From positions 23,192 to 87,191 of the forward strand of contig CALXDD010000009.1 of the NCBI GenBank assembly GCA_944386985.1: a stretch of DNA of 64,000 nucleotides, in the 5' to 3' direction. Position 1 is the stretch's first letter; the number at the start of each line of letters is the position of its first letter. Below the pieces are notes generated by a model. That model worked only from the letters and a program-made list of their open reading frames with translations. It was not told where the DNA came from and did not search any database. This DNA comes from an uncultured Oscillospiraceae bacterium (GTDB taxonomy: Bacteria; Bacillota; Clostridia; Oscillospirales; Oscillospiraceae). Positions 42,353 through 52,030 of this stretch are shown here, piece by piece. A program made the position numbers and the translations under genes.

Positions 42353-43186
42353 TGTTTGTCAGGGTTACCTTGAAGCTCCTCCTGAATTTCACCGCTGCGC
42401 CGCTGCTCCCCGGCAATCACAGACCTGACGGTCACTCTGGGATACTCCCTGACGATGGCTTTCCTGATCGGACTCTCTCCCTGCGTATCATAGGATTCTT
42501 TTTTCTCTGCGCCGCGCCCTTCTCTTTTGGGACAAATTTATTTTAGCGTCCTAAAATGTAACGCTGGTGGCCCTTTGCCCAATGAAATTACCTGTTCTTT
42601 TAATTACAATGGCTCTCGCACATGGCATATCAAAATGCCATGCTGATTATGATTCTGGAGGGCGCCCATATCCGCATGGATCTGGCGACAGTCAATGCGG
42701 CACCCACGCTTGTATGTGCCGCTGTTATTCTCAGCCCTCCTTTGCCTACACAAAAATCCTGTAGATCTTCGCCGGTTCCGCACGGGTAACAGAGAATATT
42801 TTTGATTTGGCAGTGCTCATTTCTGAAGGAAGCACAGAGGGACAGCTGTTCCTTGAGTGCTGTACTGTACCCGGGAACATTCTGTCTCTTTGTAAACAGT
42901 GAAAAGCACAGTCCAGAAAAACATTATTCTCCGCATTCTCATCGCAATACTACAGCAGCTGGAGGGAAATCGGCGCTATCCCAGCGCCGCAGGCTCTTTC
43001 CCGGTTCTCCTGCCGCATGAGTGCCGGCAGGAGGCGCAGTGACCGGCTGTCCTCCGGAAACATATCCCGCCGGACAAATCGCCGGTACAACAGGAATAGA
43101 TGCCGAAGAAATGCGGCCATCTGCGGGCTGAACCATAAAGGCAGCCCGTTGATTGTAAGAAGATATGGATAAAAGGAGACTCCGCT
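42353..43186. other. 830-bp decayed region without an intact gene
   Basis: Short protein-like pieces occur in shifting frames on the + strand: LTVTLGYSLTMAFLIGLSPC near 42430, and NAMLIMILEGAHIRMDLATV near 42630, which looks like part of a membrane protein. Neither has a ribosome site or a continuous frame. On the minus strand 42950-43150 gives FLRHLFLLYRRFVRRDMFPE, also without support. I call it a graveyard of one or more transporter-like genes upstream of the chemotaxis receptor. Confidence 0.4.
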
Positions 43187-44947
43187 ATGTTTCATAAAAT
43201 GAAATTAAAGCCATACTTACTGACAATTTTCTCCGTGCTGATCGTTCTGGCGGGCATCATTGCTTTGGCTGGCATTCTGGGACTGCAGAACACGAAGCAA
43301 AACACAGATCAGCTGGTCAATGAGGTTCTGGCCGCAGACAGCGCTGTCAAGAACTGCCGGATCGCGGCCAATACGGCTGGCCGGAATCTGCGTGAAATGG
43401 TACTCGCTGAGGACCCCAGGGAAATTGCGGCATTTGAGTCCAGCATCAACGAGAATATCCAGATTATTGAGGAACAGATTCAGGTTTTCAAGAACGCCCA
43501 CGGAACTGAGGACGGTCTGGCCCAACAGTATGAAACCGCCTTCCAGAACTGGTTTCGTATCGCCCAGAAGGTCATTGACGAGGCCAAACTCGGCAACTGG
43601 GATCTGGCCAAACAGACTGTCCTGAACGAGTGCTCCCCCGCCCTGACGGAACTGGCCAGTATCGCCCAGGAGATCGACGCTGCCATCACGCAGGAGCAAA
43701 CCAAGCAGGAACAGAGCACCATAGTGAGGCTCAACGTGTATATGGCCGTACTGGTGGCGGTCTTTGCGCTGGCACTTGCCTTCGGTCTGGTGGTGGCCCT
43801 GAAGACCACAGGTATAATCACAAAAACGGTAAGCAAGATCCGTTCCGCCGCTGAGTGCCTGTCCAAAGGAGATCTGAAGGCCCGTGTGGACTACGAGGGC
43901 AGCAACGAATTTGGGGAGCTGGCCGGGCGTCTGAACTTCTCCTTCCAGGAACTATCCAAATATGTGGACACCATTGACAAAGGCATGACTGAGTTTTCCA
44001 ACGGGAATTTCACCTATGCGTGCCCAATTCAGTTCCTGGGGGATTTTGCCCATATTCAGGTTTCCATCGAGAGCTTCCAGGAGAAAATGAGAAGCATACT
44101 GGGCGAACTGGAGGCATCCGCCGCTCAGGTGAGCGCCGGGTCAGATCAGGTGGCCGACGGAGCCCAGTCTCTGGCTCAGGGCGCCACCGAGCAGGCCAGC
44201 AGTGTGGAGGAGCTCTCCGCCTCGATTGCCGATATCTCCAGCCATATTTCCGACACCGCGGAGTTCTCCCAAAAGGCGGACCAACTGGGTCAGGAGAGCA
44301 GAGAAATTGTGAACAAAGGCAAAGAAGAGATGAAGCAGCTGCTGGCCTCCATCCAGGATATTGCCGATGCGTCCAACAGCATTCAGAGTATTATCAAGGT
44401 CATCGACGATATCGCTTTTCAAACCAACATCCTGGCTCTAAACGCCGCCGTGGAGGCCGCCCGGGCGGGCAATGCCGGCAAGGGATTTGCCGTTGTGGCT
44501 GACGAAGTACGCGGTCTGGCCCAAAAGTCGGCGGATGCCGCCAAGGAGACCACGGGCCTGATCCAGAATTCTCTCCAGCACGTCTCTCACGGTGAGGAGA
44601 TTGCCAAGCGCACGGATGCTGCCTTCAACGACGTGGCAGAGGCTTCAAAGAACATTTTGGACATGATCGCAAAGATCGCCCATGCATCCCGTGAGCAGGC
44701 CGACGCTATCTCCCAGATTTCCGTAGGCATCGACCAGATCTCCGCAGTGGTACAGACCAACTCGGCCACCTCTGAGGAGAGCGCCGCAGCCAGCGAACAG
44801 CTCAGCAGTCAAGCCAGTGTAATGAAAGAACTGATCGGCGCCTTCAAAGTGACCAACGGCAAGGACCAGATGCGCAGCTCCCCCGCCGGTGAAAAGGAGA
44901 ACGTCAACGCTCACCTCTCTATCGGCGTGAACAGCGGCAAATATTGA
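43187..44947 (+). CDS. Methyl-accepting chemotaxis protein
   Basis: 586 residues. TM1 (about 9-31), an extracytoplasmic four-helix-bundle sensor (about 32-180) and TM2 (about 181-205) are followed by HAMP (SKGDLKARVDYEGSNEFGEL). The signalling domain has the hairpin tip IAFQTNILALNAAVEAARAG and GFAVVADEVRGLA. It transmits ligand binding to CheA/CheW. No che or flagellar genes are in the window. Start 43187 follows AAAAGGAG. A terminator follows. Confidence 0.95.
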   Translation: MFHKMKLKPYLLTIFSVLIVLAGIIALAGILGLQNTKQNTDQLVNEVLAADSAVKNCRIAANTAGRNLREMVLAEDPREIAAFESSINENIQIIEEQIQVFKNAHGTEDGLAQQYETAFQNWFRIAQKVIDEAKLGNWDLAKQTVLNECSPALTELASIAQEIDAAITQEQTKQEQSTIVRLNVYMAVLVAVFALALAFGLVVALKTTGIITKTVSKIRSAAECLSKGDLKARVDYEGSNEFGELAGRLNFSFQELSKYVDTIDKGMTEFSNGNFTYACPIQFLGDFAHIQVSIESFQEKMRSILGELEASAAQVSAGSDQVADGAQSLAQGATEQASSVEELSASIADISSHISDTAEFSQKADQLGQESREIVNKGKEEMKQLLASIQDIADASNSIQSIIKVIDDIAFQTNILALNAAVEAARAGNAGKGFAVVADEVRGLAQKSADAAKETTGLIQNSLQHVSHGEEIAKRTDAAFNDVAEASKNILDMIAKIAHASREQADAISQISVGIDQISAVVQTNSATSEESAAASEQLSSQASVMKELIGAFKVTNGKDQMRSSPAGEKENVNAHLSIGVNSGKY

Positions 44948-44966
44948 CCAATATCAGGCATCAGCC

Positions 44967-45004
44967 AAGGCCCCGTGGGAGCGGACAACTCCACGGGGCC
45001 TTTT
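44967..45004 (+). terminator. Intrinsic terminator
   Basis: AAGGCCCCGTGG (44967-44978) pairs with CCACGGGGCCTT (44991-45002), then TTGC. Confidence 0.8.
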
Positions 45005-45162
45005 GCTGCCCGCTCCGTGAAGGATTTCGCAGCGGAAGCCGAGCCTATAAGCGCAGCGAGGGATCTTCCGCTGTTCAAACAACTCCAAGCACCGCATAAG
45101 ATTCCTGTTTCTCCTGCGGATACTTCTGTTGGAGGACATCGCAATGGCAAAAAATCTAAATT

Positions 45163-45178
45163 TGTTGTACTAACAACA
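45163..45178. promoter_or_regulatory. Small palindrome TGTTGT-N4-ACAACA
   Basis: An inverted repeat upstream of the HD pseudogene in an AT-rich stretch. The 45005-45226 gap holds no gene. It may be the old operator of the now broken gene. Confidence 0.3.
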
Positions 45179-45226
45179 TACTTTTGAAGCGGGAAGACCT
45201 ATACTATTCGCATAAGAGGTGTTTTT

Positions 45227-45533
45227 ATGGACATATATAGAAAACCCGATCAAATTACCTGCAAAATGGCAGAATTTGATGCAGGCAGTTCGGAACGGGT
45301 CCAGCATTTTTTAGCAAATTTGCGATCTGGCCACGCATCACCACATTTATACGCAAATCAACCGCATGGAGTATCCGATTCTCGTGGAGGCGGATTTCCT
45401 GGTCAATCTTTATGAGCGCCCCACCGGAATGGAAGGAATTCAGCAGGCCCTGCACCATATTTTCAAACCAGAAGCGGGAATAAAGTTCTGCAAAACTATG
45501 TTCGGACCAAATATTTCTCAGGAGAACGCTTAA
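45227..45533 (+). pseudogene. HD-domain phosphohydrolase, internally deleted and frameshifted
   Basis: It starts MDIYRKPDQITCKM with SERVQHFLA (the N-terminal helix of small Clostridial HD proteins), then jumps straight to the last third of the family. One base must be removed near 45335 (GGCCAC-G-CATCAC) to read GHHHHIYTQI, after which the frame continues MEYPILVEADFLVNLYERP through FCKTMFGPNIS to TAA 45531-45533. The H-D metal-site region is missing, so about 60 residues are lost. The gene is dead. Confidence 0.75.
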
Positions 45534-45566
45534 AACTACATCTGCGAAAAACAGGAGGTCAAACAG

Positions 45567-45899
45567 GTGAATGTCAAAATGAAGAACATCAGCCAGGCGG
45601 AGGTTCTGGTGCTGAAGGATCAGATTTCCTATCAGGAGGGTCAGGTAGTCAGCAAAACCCTTGCCCAAAACAGCGCTTTGAGCATCACGCTGTTTTCCTT
45701 TGCCAAGGGCGAGGAAATCAGTACCCATGAATCCGGCGGGGACGCCTTTGTCACCTGTCTTGATGGAGTGGGACGGATTACCATCGATGGAACGGACTAT
45801 CTGCTGCATGAAGGGGAAAGCATAGTGATGCCGGCCGGGCACCCCCATGCCGTATACGGCGAAGAAGCCTTCAAGATGCTGCTTGTCGTGGTATTTTAA
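45567..45899 (+). CDS. Small cupin-domain protein
   Basis: 110 residues forming one cupin barrel: motif 1 around GEEISTHESGGDAFVTCLDG and motif 2 MPAGHPHAVYG. Metal-binding histidines are partly kept. Start GTG 45567 lies 8 nt after AGGAGG. Such stand-alone cupins are often sensors or small enzymes. Function is not evident. It is possibly co-transcribed with the dead HD gene before it. Confidence 0.85.
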   Translation: MNVKMKNISQAEVLVLKDQISYQEGQVVSKTLAQNSALSITLFSFAKGEEISTHESGGDAFVTCLDGVGRITIDGTDYLLHEGESIVMPAGHPHAVYGEEAFKMLLVVVF

Positions 45900-45939
45900 A
45901 AACAGAACACCCCACCGGCCGCGGCAGGCACAGCATATA

Positions 45940-45977
45940 AACAAAGGATCGCCCCAAGCTTGGGGCGATCCTTTGTT
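45940..45977. terminator. Bidirectional terminator
   Basis: A perfect 19+19 palindrome AACAAAGGATCGCCCCAAG / complement with no spacer, T-rich on both exits. It separates the cupin (+) and PucR (-) genes. Confidence 0.88.
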
Positions 45978-46067
45978 ATTTGTTATAGGAAAAAACGCTC
46001 CGGGCCCTCTCCGTCTCCCAGCCCTTCCGCAGCTGTTTCCGCTTTCCATTCTTCCCGGCGGAAGGGA

Positions 46068-47603
46068 CTAAGGTGTGTCGCCCAGCAGTTCAAAGGAGAG
46101 CATGATATGCAGCCGTGTGGGATAATCGGAGAGATCGGCCTGAAGGATCTCCTGCATCCGGTTGAGCTGATAGATCAGGGTGGGCCGCTGCACATAGATC
46201 TCCCGGGATGTCTTCGCGATATTCATGTTATTGCGCAAATAGACCGACAGCGTGCGGGCATATCGCTTATTGTGGGCCCGGTCATGCTCCAGCAGCCGCA
46301 GCAGTCCGGGATGACACAGTGTCTGGGGGGCAATCTCCGGGTCCCGGGGCTGCAGCAGATATCGGAGGCAATAGTGCTCAAAGCGGTAGGACCAGAAGGT
46401 GGGGTCAATCTCCTGCCCCAGCTGCAGCGCCAGCTCCGCCTGCCGGTAATATTGAAACAAATGGCGCAGCCCGTGAAATTCCTCGCTGATCCCCACCTGA
46501 AGCAGTCCGTCCCGCAGGAGCGGAGCGATCCGAGAGAGAACGTCCTCCCGGCTGAGCCTGGAATGGGTCAGATTGACCAGATAAAAAATGCTTCCCTGCC
46601 GCCCGAAGGAAAGACTGTCCAGCACAGCCTCCTCCAGCCGCAGGCCATAGGCCTGAGAAACCACCTCCTGCACCTTCCGCTGCGTGACGATCTTGCAGCA
46701 GAAAAAGATATCCTCCTCCCTCCAGTCCAGGCTGTGCTCCAGATAATCCAGCACGTCCTCCGACACCAGATGCCCCGATACCAGATCGTCAATGACCTGG
46801 TCCAGCTGGGCGGAGTGGACGACGCTGCCGTCTGTTCCCTGGGACTTCAGGGCCGCAGTATAATACTGGCCCACCAGCATGGCCAGCGCATAGTCGCACT
46901 GGCAGATGGCGTCATCCGTCTCGCAGACACAGACGCGGCCCCAGAAGCGCCCCTGCAGATGGATGTTATAGTACAAAATCCGATAATCAAAGCCGATGCT
47001 GGAAAAAATGGCCGGCGAGGACATGACGCCGGCCTGGGTGGTGGCGGAATCCATGGCCAGCATGGCCAGCTCCTCGTCCTGAAGGCGCTGGCCCAGATCC
47101 TCCGGAACAAACAGGGTATCCCCCGCCGGCTTGGATCGCTCGCCATAGCAGATCAGCCGCACCATGCTGGTATACAGCGCCACCGGGTTGCGGAGAAACG
47201 CCACGCCCACGTTGCTGATCGTCTGCAGGTCGCCTGTTGCCGCCGCCGCCCGGAGCTGATCCTCATAATCGGTAAACCGGGCGAAGAGTTCCTGCAGCTC
47301 CGTCAACAGCGTATAGAGGGAAACGCTCCGCTCCGTCCACAGGTAATCAAGCCCGCTGCCGCAAATCTCCTGACAGGGACGGCCCAGACAGAGAAGGGCG
47401 GAACCAGGCGGCAGGGTCCGGGCGGGGGCGGGATCGCCGCCGTCCGCCAGATACAGCCGGTCCTCTCTGGCAGGCGCGTCCGGTTCATACAAAACCGCAA
47501 ATTTCAAAGGCCGCCTGGAAGGGACGGCCCGGACGCGCCCCTGCAGGGGATCCTTCTCCAGAAATTTTGCTATTATGTATAGATTCAAAAGCACTCCCCT
47601 CAC
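46068..47603 (-). CDS. PucR/CdaR-family transcriptional regulator
   Basis: 511 residues. An N-terminal sensory part of about 280 residues and a GGDEF-like middle lead to the C-terminal PucR helix-turn-helix (about residues 435-500): TLSVYLRNNMNIAKTSREIY followed by VQRPTLIYQLNRMQEI. The start is uncertain: GTG 47603, GTG 47594 and TTG 47588 are close together behind a G-rich site. It is divergent from the URO-D/MFS pair, the likely target. PucR proteins commonly respond to catabolic substrates. Confidence 0.85.
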   Translation of the reverse strand: MRGVLLNLYIIAKFLEKDPLQGRVRAVPSRRPLKFAVLYEPDAPAREDRLYLADGGDPAPARTLPPGSALLCLGRPCQEICGSGLDYLWTERSVSLYTLLTELQELFARFTDYEDQLRAAAATGDLQTISNVGVAFLRNPVALYTSMVRLICYGERSKPAGDTLFVPEDLGQRLQDEELAMLAMDSATTQAGVMSSPAIFSSIGFDYRILYYNIHLQGRFWGRVCVCETDDAICQCDYALAMLVGQYYTAALKSQGTDGSVVHSAQLDQVIDDLVSGHLVSEDVLDYLEHSLDWREEDIFFCCKIVTQRKVQEVVSQAYGLRLEEAVLDSLSFGRQGSIFYLVNLTHSRLSREDVLSRIAPLLRDGLLQVGISEEFHGLRHLFQYYRQAELALQLGQEIDPTFWSYRFEHYCLRYLLQPRDPEIAPQTLCHPGLLRLLEHDRAHNKRYARTLSVYLRNNMNIAKTSREIYVQRPTLIYQLNRMQEILQADLSDYPTRLHIMLSFELLGDTP

Positions 47604-47743
47604 CTCGCCTTTCCATCATACCGCATCCGGTCGCATCAGGCAACTCTATTTCACATAATTTCTCGGAAACCGCAATATTTCTTTAATTCTTTTACGCAAA
47701 TGTACATCGGCAGGAAAATCTCAAAAACTATACAAAGTAGATA

Positions 47744-47853
47744 GAAATCGAAAATGATTTCAGCCGTTTTAAAGAAAGACGCGGCCGGGGGCGTATGCTA
47801 TACTGCTTTTAGGCAGTCCATGGAGAGGAGCGGGACCCAACTTTGGTCCTCTC
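47744..47853 (+). promoter_or_regulatory. Promoter and leader of the URO-D/MFS operon
   Basis: Extended -10 TGC-TATACT (47799-47804) with a poor -35. Upstream is the inverted repeat GAAATC-N6-GATTTC (47744-47761), placed as an activator site would be. Downstream is a leader hairpin with GAGAGGA/TCCTCTC at 47823-47853. The 47604-47888 gap has no gene. Confidence 0.5.
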
Positions 47854-47888
47854 CCGAACTAATATGATTGAAAGAGAGGAACCCCACG

Positions 47889-48878
47889 ATGCTGACAATC
47901 AAGCAAAATCTCCTGGAAACCATCCACGGCGGCAGCCCGGACCGCTTTGTCAACCAGTATGAGTTTCTGCACATTCTGATGTCTGACCCCTTCAACCTCA
48001 AGGACCCCTATCCTGAATACGGACAGCACAATGTGGTCAACCTGTGGGGCGTCACCCTCTCCTGGCCGGAGGGAACCCCAGGCGGATTCCCGGTCCACAC
48101 GCCGGACCGGATCGTCTGCTCCGATGTGGCCCAATGGCGGCAGCAGGTGAAGGCCCCGTCTTTGCAGTTCCCCGACGCCATGTGGGAAGAGGCGCTGAAG
48201 GAGCTGGAGAGTGTGGACCGCCAGCAGCAGTTTGTGGCGCCCTTTATCGCCCCGGGCCTCTTTGAGCGCTGCCACTACCTCATGTCCATGGAGCCCACCA
48301 TGATCAACTTCTATGAGGAGCCGGAGGCAATGCATGAGCTGATCCGGTATCTGACAGATTGGGAGCTGGAGTATGCAGAAACCCTGTGCAGCCATCTGCA
48401 CCCAGACGCCCTGTTCCACCATGACGACTGGGGCAGCCAGCTGTCCACCTTCCTCTCCCCGTCCATGTTCGCGGAGTTCTTTCTGGACAGCTACAAGGAG
48501 ATCTACGGCTACTATAAATCCCACGGTGTGCAGTTGATCGTCCACCACTCCGACTCCTACGCCGCCACCCTGGTACCCTATATGATTGAGATGGGCATCG
48601 ACATCTGGCAGGGCGTGATGACCAGCAACAACATCCCGGAATTGATCAAAAAGTATGGCGGGCAGATTTCCTTTATGGGCGGTGTGGACAGCGCCAAGGT
48701 AGACCATCCCGGCTGGACCCGGGAGGAAGTGAGACGGGAGGTGGAGCGAGCCTGCCGGGAGTGCGGGAAGCTCTACTTCATCCCCGGCGCCTCCCAGGGC
48801 CTGCCGCTGTCCACTTTTGACGGCGTTTATGAGGCCATGACTGAGGAGATCGACAACATGAGCAAGGTCCTGTTCTGA
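47889..48878 (+). CDS. Uroporphyrinogen-decarboxylase-family methyltransferase-like protein
   Basis: 329 residues of the URO-D fold. FHHDDWGSQLSTFLSP, IVHHSDSYAATLVPYM and IPGASQGLPLSTFDGVYEAM resemble corrinoid-related methyltransferases and O-demethylase subunits, not heme-pathway HemE. Histidines in these loops could bind zinc. Start 47889 follows AAAGAGAGG. With the MFS gene behind it and a PucR regulator opposite, it probably acts on an imported methylated or decarboxylatable compound. No corrinoid protein gene is adjacent. Confidence 0.8.
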   Translation: MLTIKQNLLETIHGGSPDRFVNQYEFLHILMSDPFNLKDPYPEYGQHNVVNLWGVTLSWPEGTPGGFPVHTPDRIVCSDVAQWRQQVKAPSLQFPDAMWEEALKELESVDRQQQFVAPFIAPGLFERCHYLMSMEPTMINFYEEPEAMHELIRYLTDWELEYAETLCSHLHPDALFHHDDWGSQLSTFLSPSMFAEFFLDSYKEIYGYYKSHGVQLIVHHSDSYAATLVPYMIEMGIDIWQGVMTSNNIPELIKKYGGQISFMGGVDSAKVDHPGWTREEVRREVERACRECGKLYFIPGASQGLPLSTFDGVYEAMTEEIDNMSKVLF

Positions 48879-48911
48879 TCCGTTTCATAGGAAGAGAAGG
48901 AGGAGTTCAGT

Positions 48912-50135
48912 ATGTCCAACACACAAGAAGCCTTAGGAAAATACAGCCAGATATCCGGCGCCCGGCGTACCTTGATGATGGTGGCCCTGTGCCTGTCCAC
49001 CATGTGCACCATGGGCGACTTCGTCATCGTCCCCATCACCGCCAAATTCTACGAGCTGTTTGACGAGATGGTGGCCAATCTCATTGCCACCGGCCCGGCC
49101 CTCATCGGCATCGTGTTCTGCTACATCGGCGGCCGGCTGGCGGACAAGGTCAACAAAAAGATCCAGATGGTGGTGGGCTTCGCCATCTTCACGTTCTCCG
49201 GCATCCTGGGCGGCCTGTTTGTCAACTCGGCATATATCATCCTCATGCGCCTTCTCTGCACCGGCGTAGCCTGGGGGCTGACGTGTACGGCTGCCATGGC
49301 CATCATTGCTGAGATGTATGTGGACGAGACCCGCCGCAGCAAAGTCATTGGCTGGTACAATATGGTCATGTCCCTCATGGGGGCGGTCCTGTCCCTTATC
49401 GCCGGCAATCTGGCGCTGAATGGATGGCAGTCTGCCTTCAAGACCTATCTCATCGCCATTCCTGTTCTCATTATGCTGGTGCTGTTCCTGCCCAACATGG
49501 CGCCCGCTGCCGCCGCCTCAGAGCAGAAGGGCACAGACTCCGCCTCCAAGGGTTGGCTCAAGCCTGTGATTCCCCTGCTGATTCTGTTTGTCCTGTCCGC
49601 CCTGGCCGGCTACATCATGTCCTATTTGTGCGCCTTGTATGTGACAGAGACCGGGATCGGCAATGAAGCCTTTATTGGTACCCTCACCACAGCGGCCACC
49701 ATACTCTCCTGCCTGTGCAACGCCGCTTACGGCGCCATCTACGGCAAGCTGAAGGCCAAGACCCCCATCCCCTGTATGGTGATCATCGCGGTATCCTTCC
49801 TCCTGCTGTTCCTGTTCCCTGTGAAAACGCCGGTTCTGATCGTAAACTCCATTATGGGCGGCGCCTGGGGTATTCTCTACTCCTTCTTCTACACCCAAAT
49901 TACCATTGTGGTGCTGGAAGATGTACAGGGAACAGCCATCGGCCTTCTGAATGTGGCCAACGGCGCAGCCGGGTTTGCCGTGTCCTACTATATCTCTGTT
50001 TTAAAGTTCCTGCTTCATACAGACTCCATACGCGCTACCTTTCCCCTGGTGGCCATCATCATGGCAGCCACTACCGTGGGCGCTGTGATCTATGTGGCAA
50101 AATATACCGCCTCGAAGAAGAAATCCGCCCAGTAA
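48912..50135 (+). CDS. MFS transporter
   Basis: 407 residues and twelve hydrophobic helices. The loop GGRLADKVNKK after helix 2 is the MFS motif A (G-x-L-a-D-r-x-g-r-k). A central cytoplasmic loop near residues 195-205 separates the halves. AAGGAGGAG precedes the ATG. Co-transcribed with the URO-D-like gene, 33 nt apart, so it likely imports that enzyme's substrate. Confidence 0.9.
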   Translation: MSNTQEALGKYSQISGARRTLMMVALCLSTMCTMGDFVIVPITAKFYELFDEMVANLIATGPALIGIVFCYIGGRLADKVNKKIQMVVGFAIFTFSGILGGLFVNSAYIILMRLLCTGVAWGLTCTAAMAIIAEMYVDETRRSKVIGWYNMVMSLMGAVLSLIAGNLALNGWQSAFKTYLIAIPVLIMLVLFLPNMAPAAAASEQKGTDSASKGWLKPVIPLLILFVLSALAGYIMSYLCALYVTETGIGNEAFIGTLTTAATILSCLCNAAYGAIYGKLKAKTPIPCMVIIAVSFLLLFLFPVKTPVLIVNSIMGGAWGILYSFFYTQITIVVLEDVQGTAIGLLNVANGAAGFAVSYYISVLKFLLHTDSIRATFPLVAIIMAATTVGAVIYVAKYTASKKKSAQ

Positions 50136-50163
50136 CCGCAGCGCTGCAAGGAGGTGCCGTGCG

Positions 50164-50521
50164 ATGATGAAATACACCTCCCTACCTGTCGGGACCGACT
50201 GCTTTTGCCTCCGTCCCGTTCAGCGGCCAACAGATGGTAGTGCCGAAACTGGACTACCCCATTACCCCCAGGGAGAATTTCCGGCTGGCTGCTGCGCACA
50301 AGACTCCCTATTGGATCCCCAACGACACGCTGGATACACAACTGCTGTTCTCCCAGGATCTGGCGGAAGGACGAACGCAGGGGCCGGATTTCAAGCGGGG
50401 CGGTGAGGATTACACCTTTACCGACCTGTTCCACGTCCAGTGGACCTGGGTGGCTTTCGCCGACAGCAGAGAATACTATGAGGAGGAGCGCCGCTGTGCC
50501 TCCGCAGAGGCACAGTGCTGA
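50164..50521 (+). pseudogene. Truncated second URO-D-family gene
   Basis: A strong ribosome site (AAGGAGGTGCC) precedes ATG 50164, but the recognisable URO-D N-terminus (LDYPITPRENFRLAAAHKT, PYWIPN, FHVQWTWVAFADS) is in a different frame, readable from ATG 50234 to TGA 50521. It ends after about 95 residues, where relatives have more than 300. The 3' part is absent. It is probably a broken duplicate related to the 47889 gene and formed part of the same operon. Confidence 0.65.
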
Positions 50522-50716
50522 CTGTGCAGCAGGCCATGCTGTCTGCCTGTATTTCTTGTAGCGCCACACGGGGCTTTGTTCCGGATTTTGTCGGAAAGCG
50601 TTCTTGTGTCTGCCAACTAAGAAGCTTATCGAGAAAGCCTTCCACGGACAATCCCTGTGCGCGGCGGGCCGTGTCCCGGCTAAAAAATGGCTTCGCTATT
50701 CATTTGACAAACCGAA

Positions 50717-50752
50717 GGGCGGGGGCCAGGACAAATGTCCTGGCCCCCGCCC
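50717..50752. terminator. Strong hairpin between convergent units
   Basis: A 17-bp stem (GGGCGGGGGCCAGGACA and its complement). The exits are only moderately T-rich. The 50522-50873 stretch otherwise holds nothing I recognise. Confidence 0.65.
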
Positions 50753-50873
50753 TGTTTCAGACCATATGGGTCTTCCCCTCCCAACCTGCCCTATCCCGCC
50801 GCTTGGGAACAGAGGAAATTCTTCAGCAGCTCCTTCCGCTACAGAGCTCCAGACATGAGAAGGAAATGTGCAT

Positions 50874-52016
50874 TTAAGAAGCCGTTTTCTCCCGGATCTC
50901 TGTGGCCTCCCGCAGCAGCGAGTAGGCTGCCGACGCCGCCGGCACTCCCAGCAGCATGCCGAGCGGACCGCCCAGATTTCCGCCCACTGTGACCGCGGCA
51001 AGGACCCACATGGCCGGCAGCCTGATCCTCGCCCCTACTACCCGGGGATAAATAAGGTTCCCCTCCACCTGCTGCAAAATCAGGAGGAAGATCACAAAAA
51101 CGAAAGCCTTGAAGGGGTTCACGGTAAGGATCATAACGGCGCCGACAATGGTCCCCACAAAGGCGCCCACAACGGGAATCAACGCGGTAACTCCTATCAG
51201 AGCGCCCACCATGGGTGCGTAGGGAATCCTCAGAATGGCCATGCCAATGATACAGAGCGTTCCGAGAATGACCGCTTCTGTGGCCTGGCCCGCAATAAAA
51301 TCGCGGAAGGTGGCGCTGCACACGCTGCAGACGTGGATCAACACGCCGCCAAACTTTTTGGGCAGCCACGCGCGGATCAGGCGGCAGGCCTGCCGCTTGA
51401 GAAGTTCCTTGTTGGCAAGGGCGTAGATCGCGAAGACCAACCCGATAAAAAAGTTTACAAGGCCGCCCACAACCGAACTCATGGCGCTGACCGCTTGATT
51501 GACCACCGCCCCGCCCCGGGAGGCAAACCAGCCTTCAAGCTGCAGCTTCAGCGCCTCCCAATCAATATCGATCCGGGCGAGATACTCACCAAACGGCAGC
51601 CGGGAGAGGTCGACATCCTCCTCCAGCTCGGCCAGCGAGTCCATGGCCGACACGGCGATCTGGGCAATCAGCCTCACCGCCTCCACCAGCTCCGGCACCA
51701 CCAGGAACGCGATCCCAACAAATACCCCCAGCACCAGCACCAGGGAGAGGACGATGGCCAGAGGCCGGCGGGTTCTCTGCCTCCCGGCGTCCTTTGCCTT
51801 TCGGAAAAGCCGGCGCTCAATGAAAGACATCGGCACATTCAAAACCAGAGCCAGAATCGCCCCGATCCAAAGCGGCCGCAGAAGATCCACCAGCCACATG
51901 ACTGCATTGGCCACATTCTGAATATGGCGGACGCCCAAATAGATCAGAATACAGGCAGCCGCTGTCCCAATGACCCATTTTGCCGCTTGGCGCTGTCTGG
52001 ACATGTCTTCCGGCAT
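50874..52016 (-). CDS. AI-2E-family membrane protein (PerM/TqsA family)
   Basis: 380 residues, about eight helices. The pattern of paired N-terminal helices, a long extracellular region (about 105-190) and the C-terminal VTALIPVVGAFVGTIVGAVM, GNLIYPRVVGARIRLP and GGPLGMLLGVP are diagnostic. Members include Na+/H+ antiporters and exporters; autoinducer export is only one proposed role. Start 52016 has AAGGAGG. Last gene of a leftward membrane operon, 14 nt after cls. Confidence 0.9.
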   Translation of the reverse strand: MPEDMSRQRQAAKWVIGTAAACILIYLGVRHIQNVANAVMWLVDLLRPLWIGAILALVLNVPMSFIERRLFRKAKDAGRQRTRRPLAIVLSLVLVLGVFVGIAFLVVPELVEAVRLIAQIAVSAMDSLAELEEDVDLSRLPFGEYLARIDIDWEALKLQLEGWFASRGGAVVNQAVSAMSSVVGGLVNFFIGLVFAIYALANKELLKRQACRLIRAWLPKKFGGVLIHVCSVCSATFRDFIAGQATEAVILGTLCIIGMAILRIPYAPMVGALIGVTALIPVVGAFVGTIVGAVMILTVNPFKAFVFVIFLLILQQVEGNLIYPRVVGARIRLPAMWVLAAVTVGGNLGGPLGMLLGVPAASAAYSLLREATEIREKTAS

Positions 52017-52030
52017 GGTTTCATTCCTCC

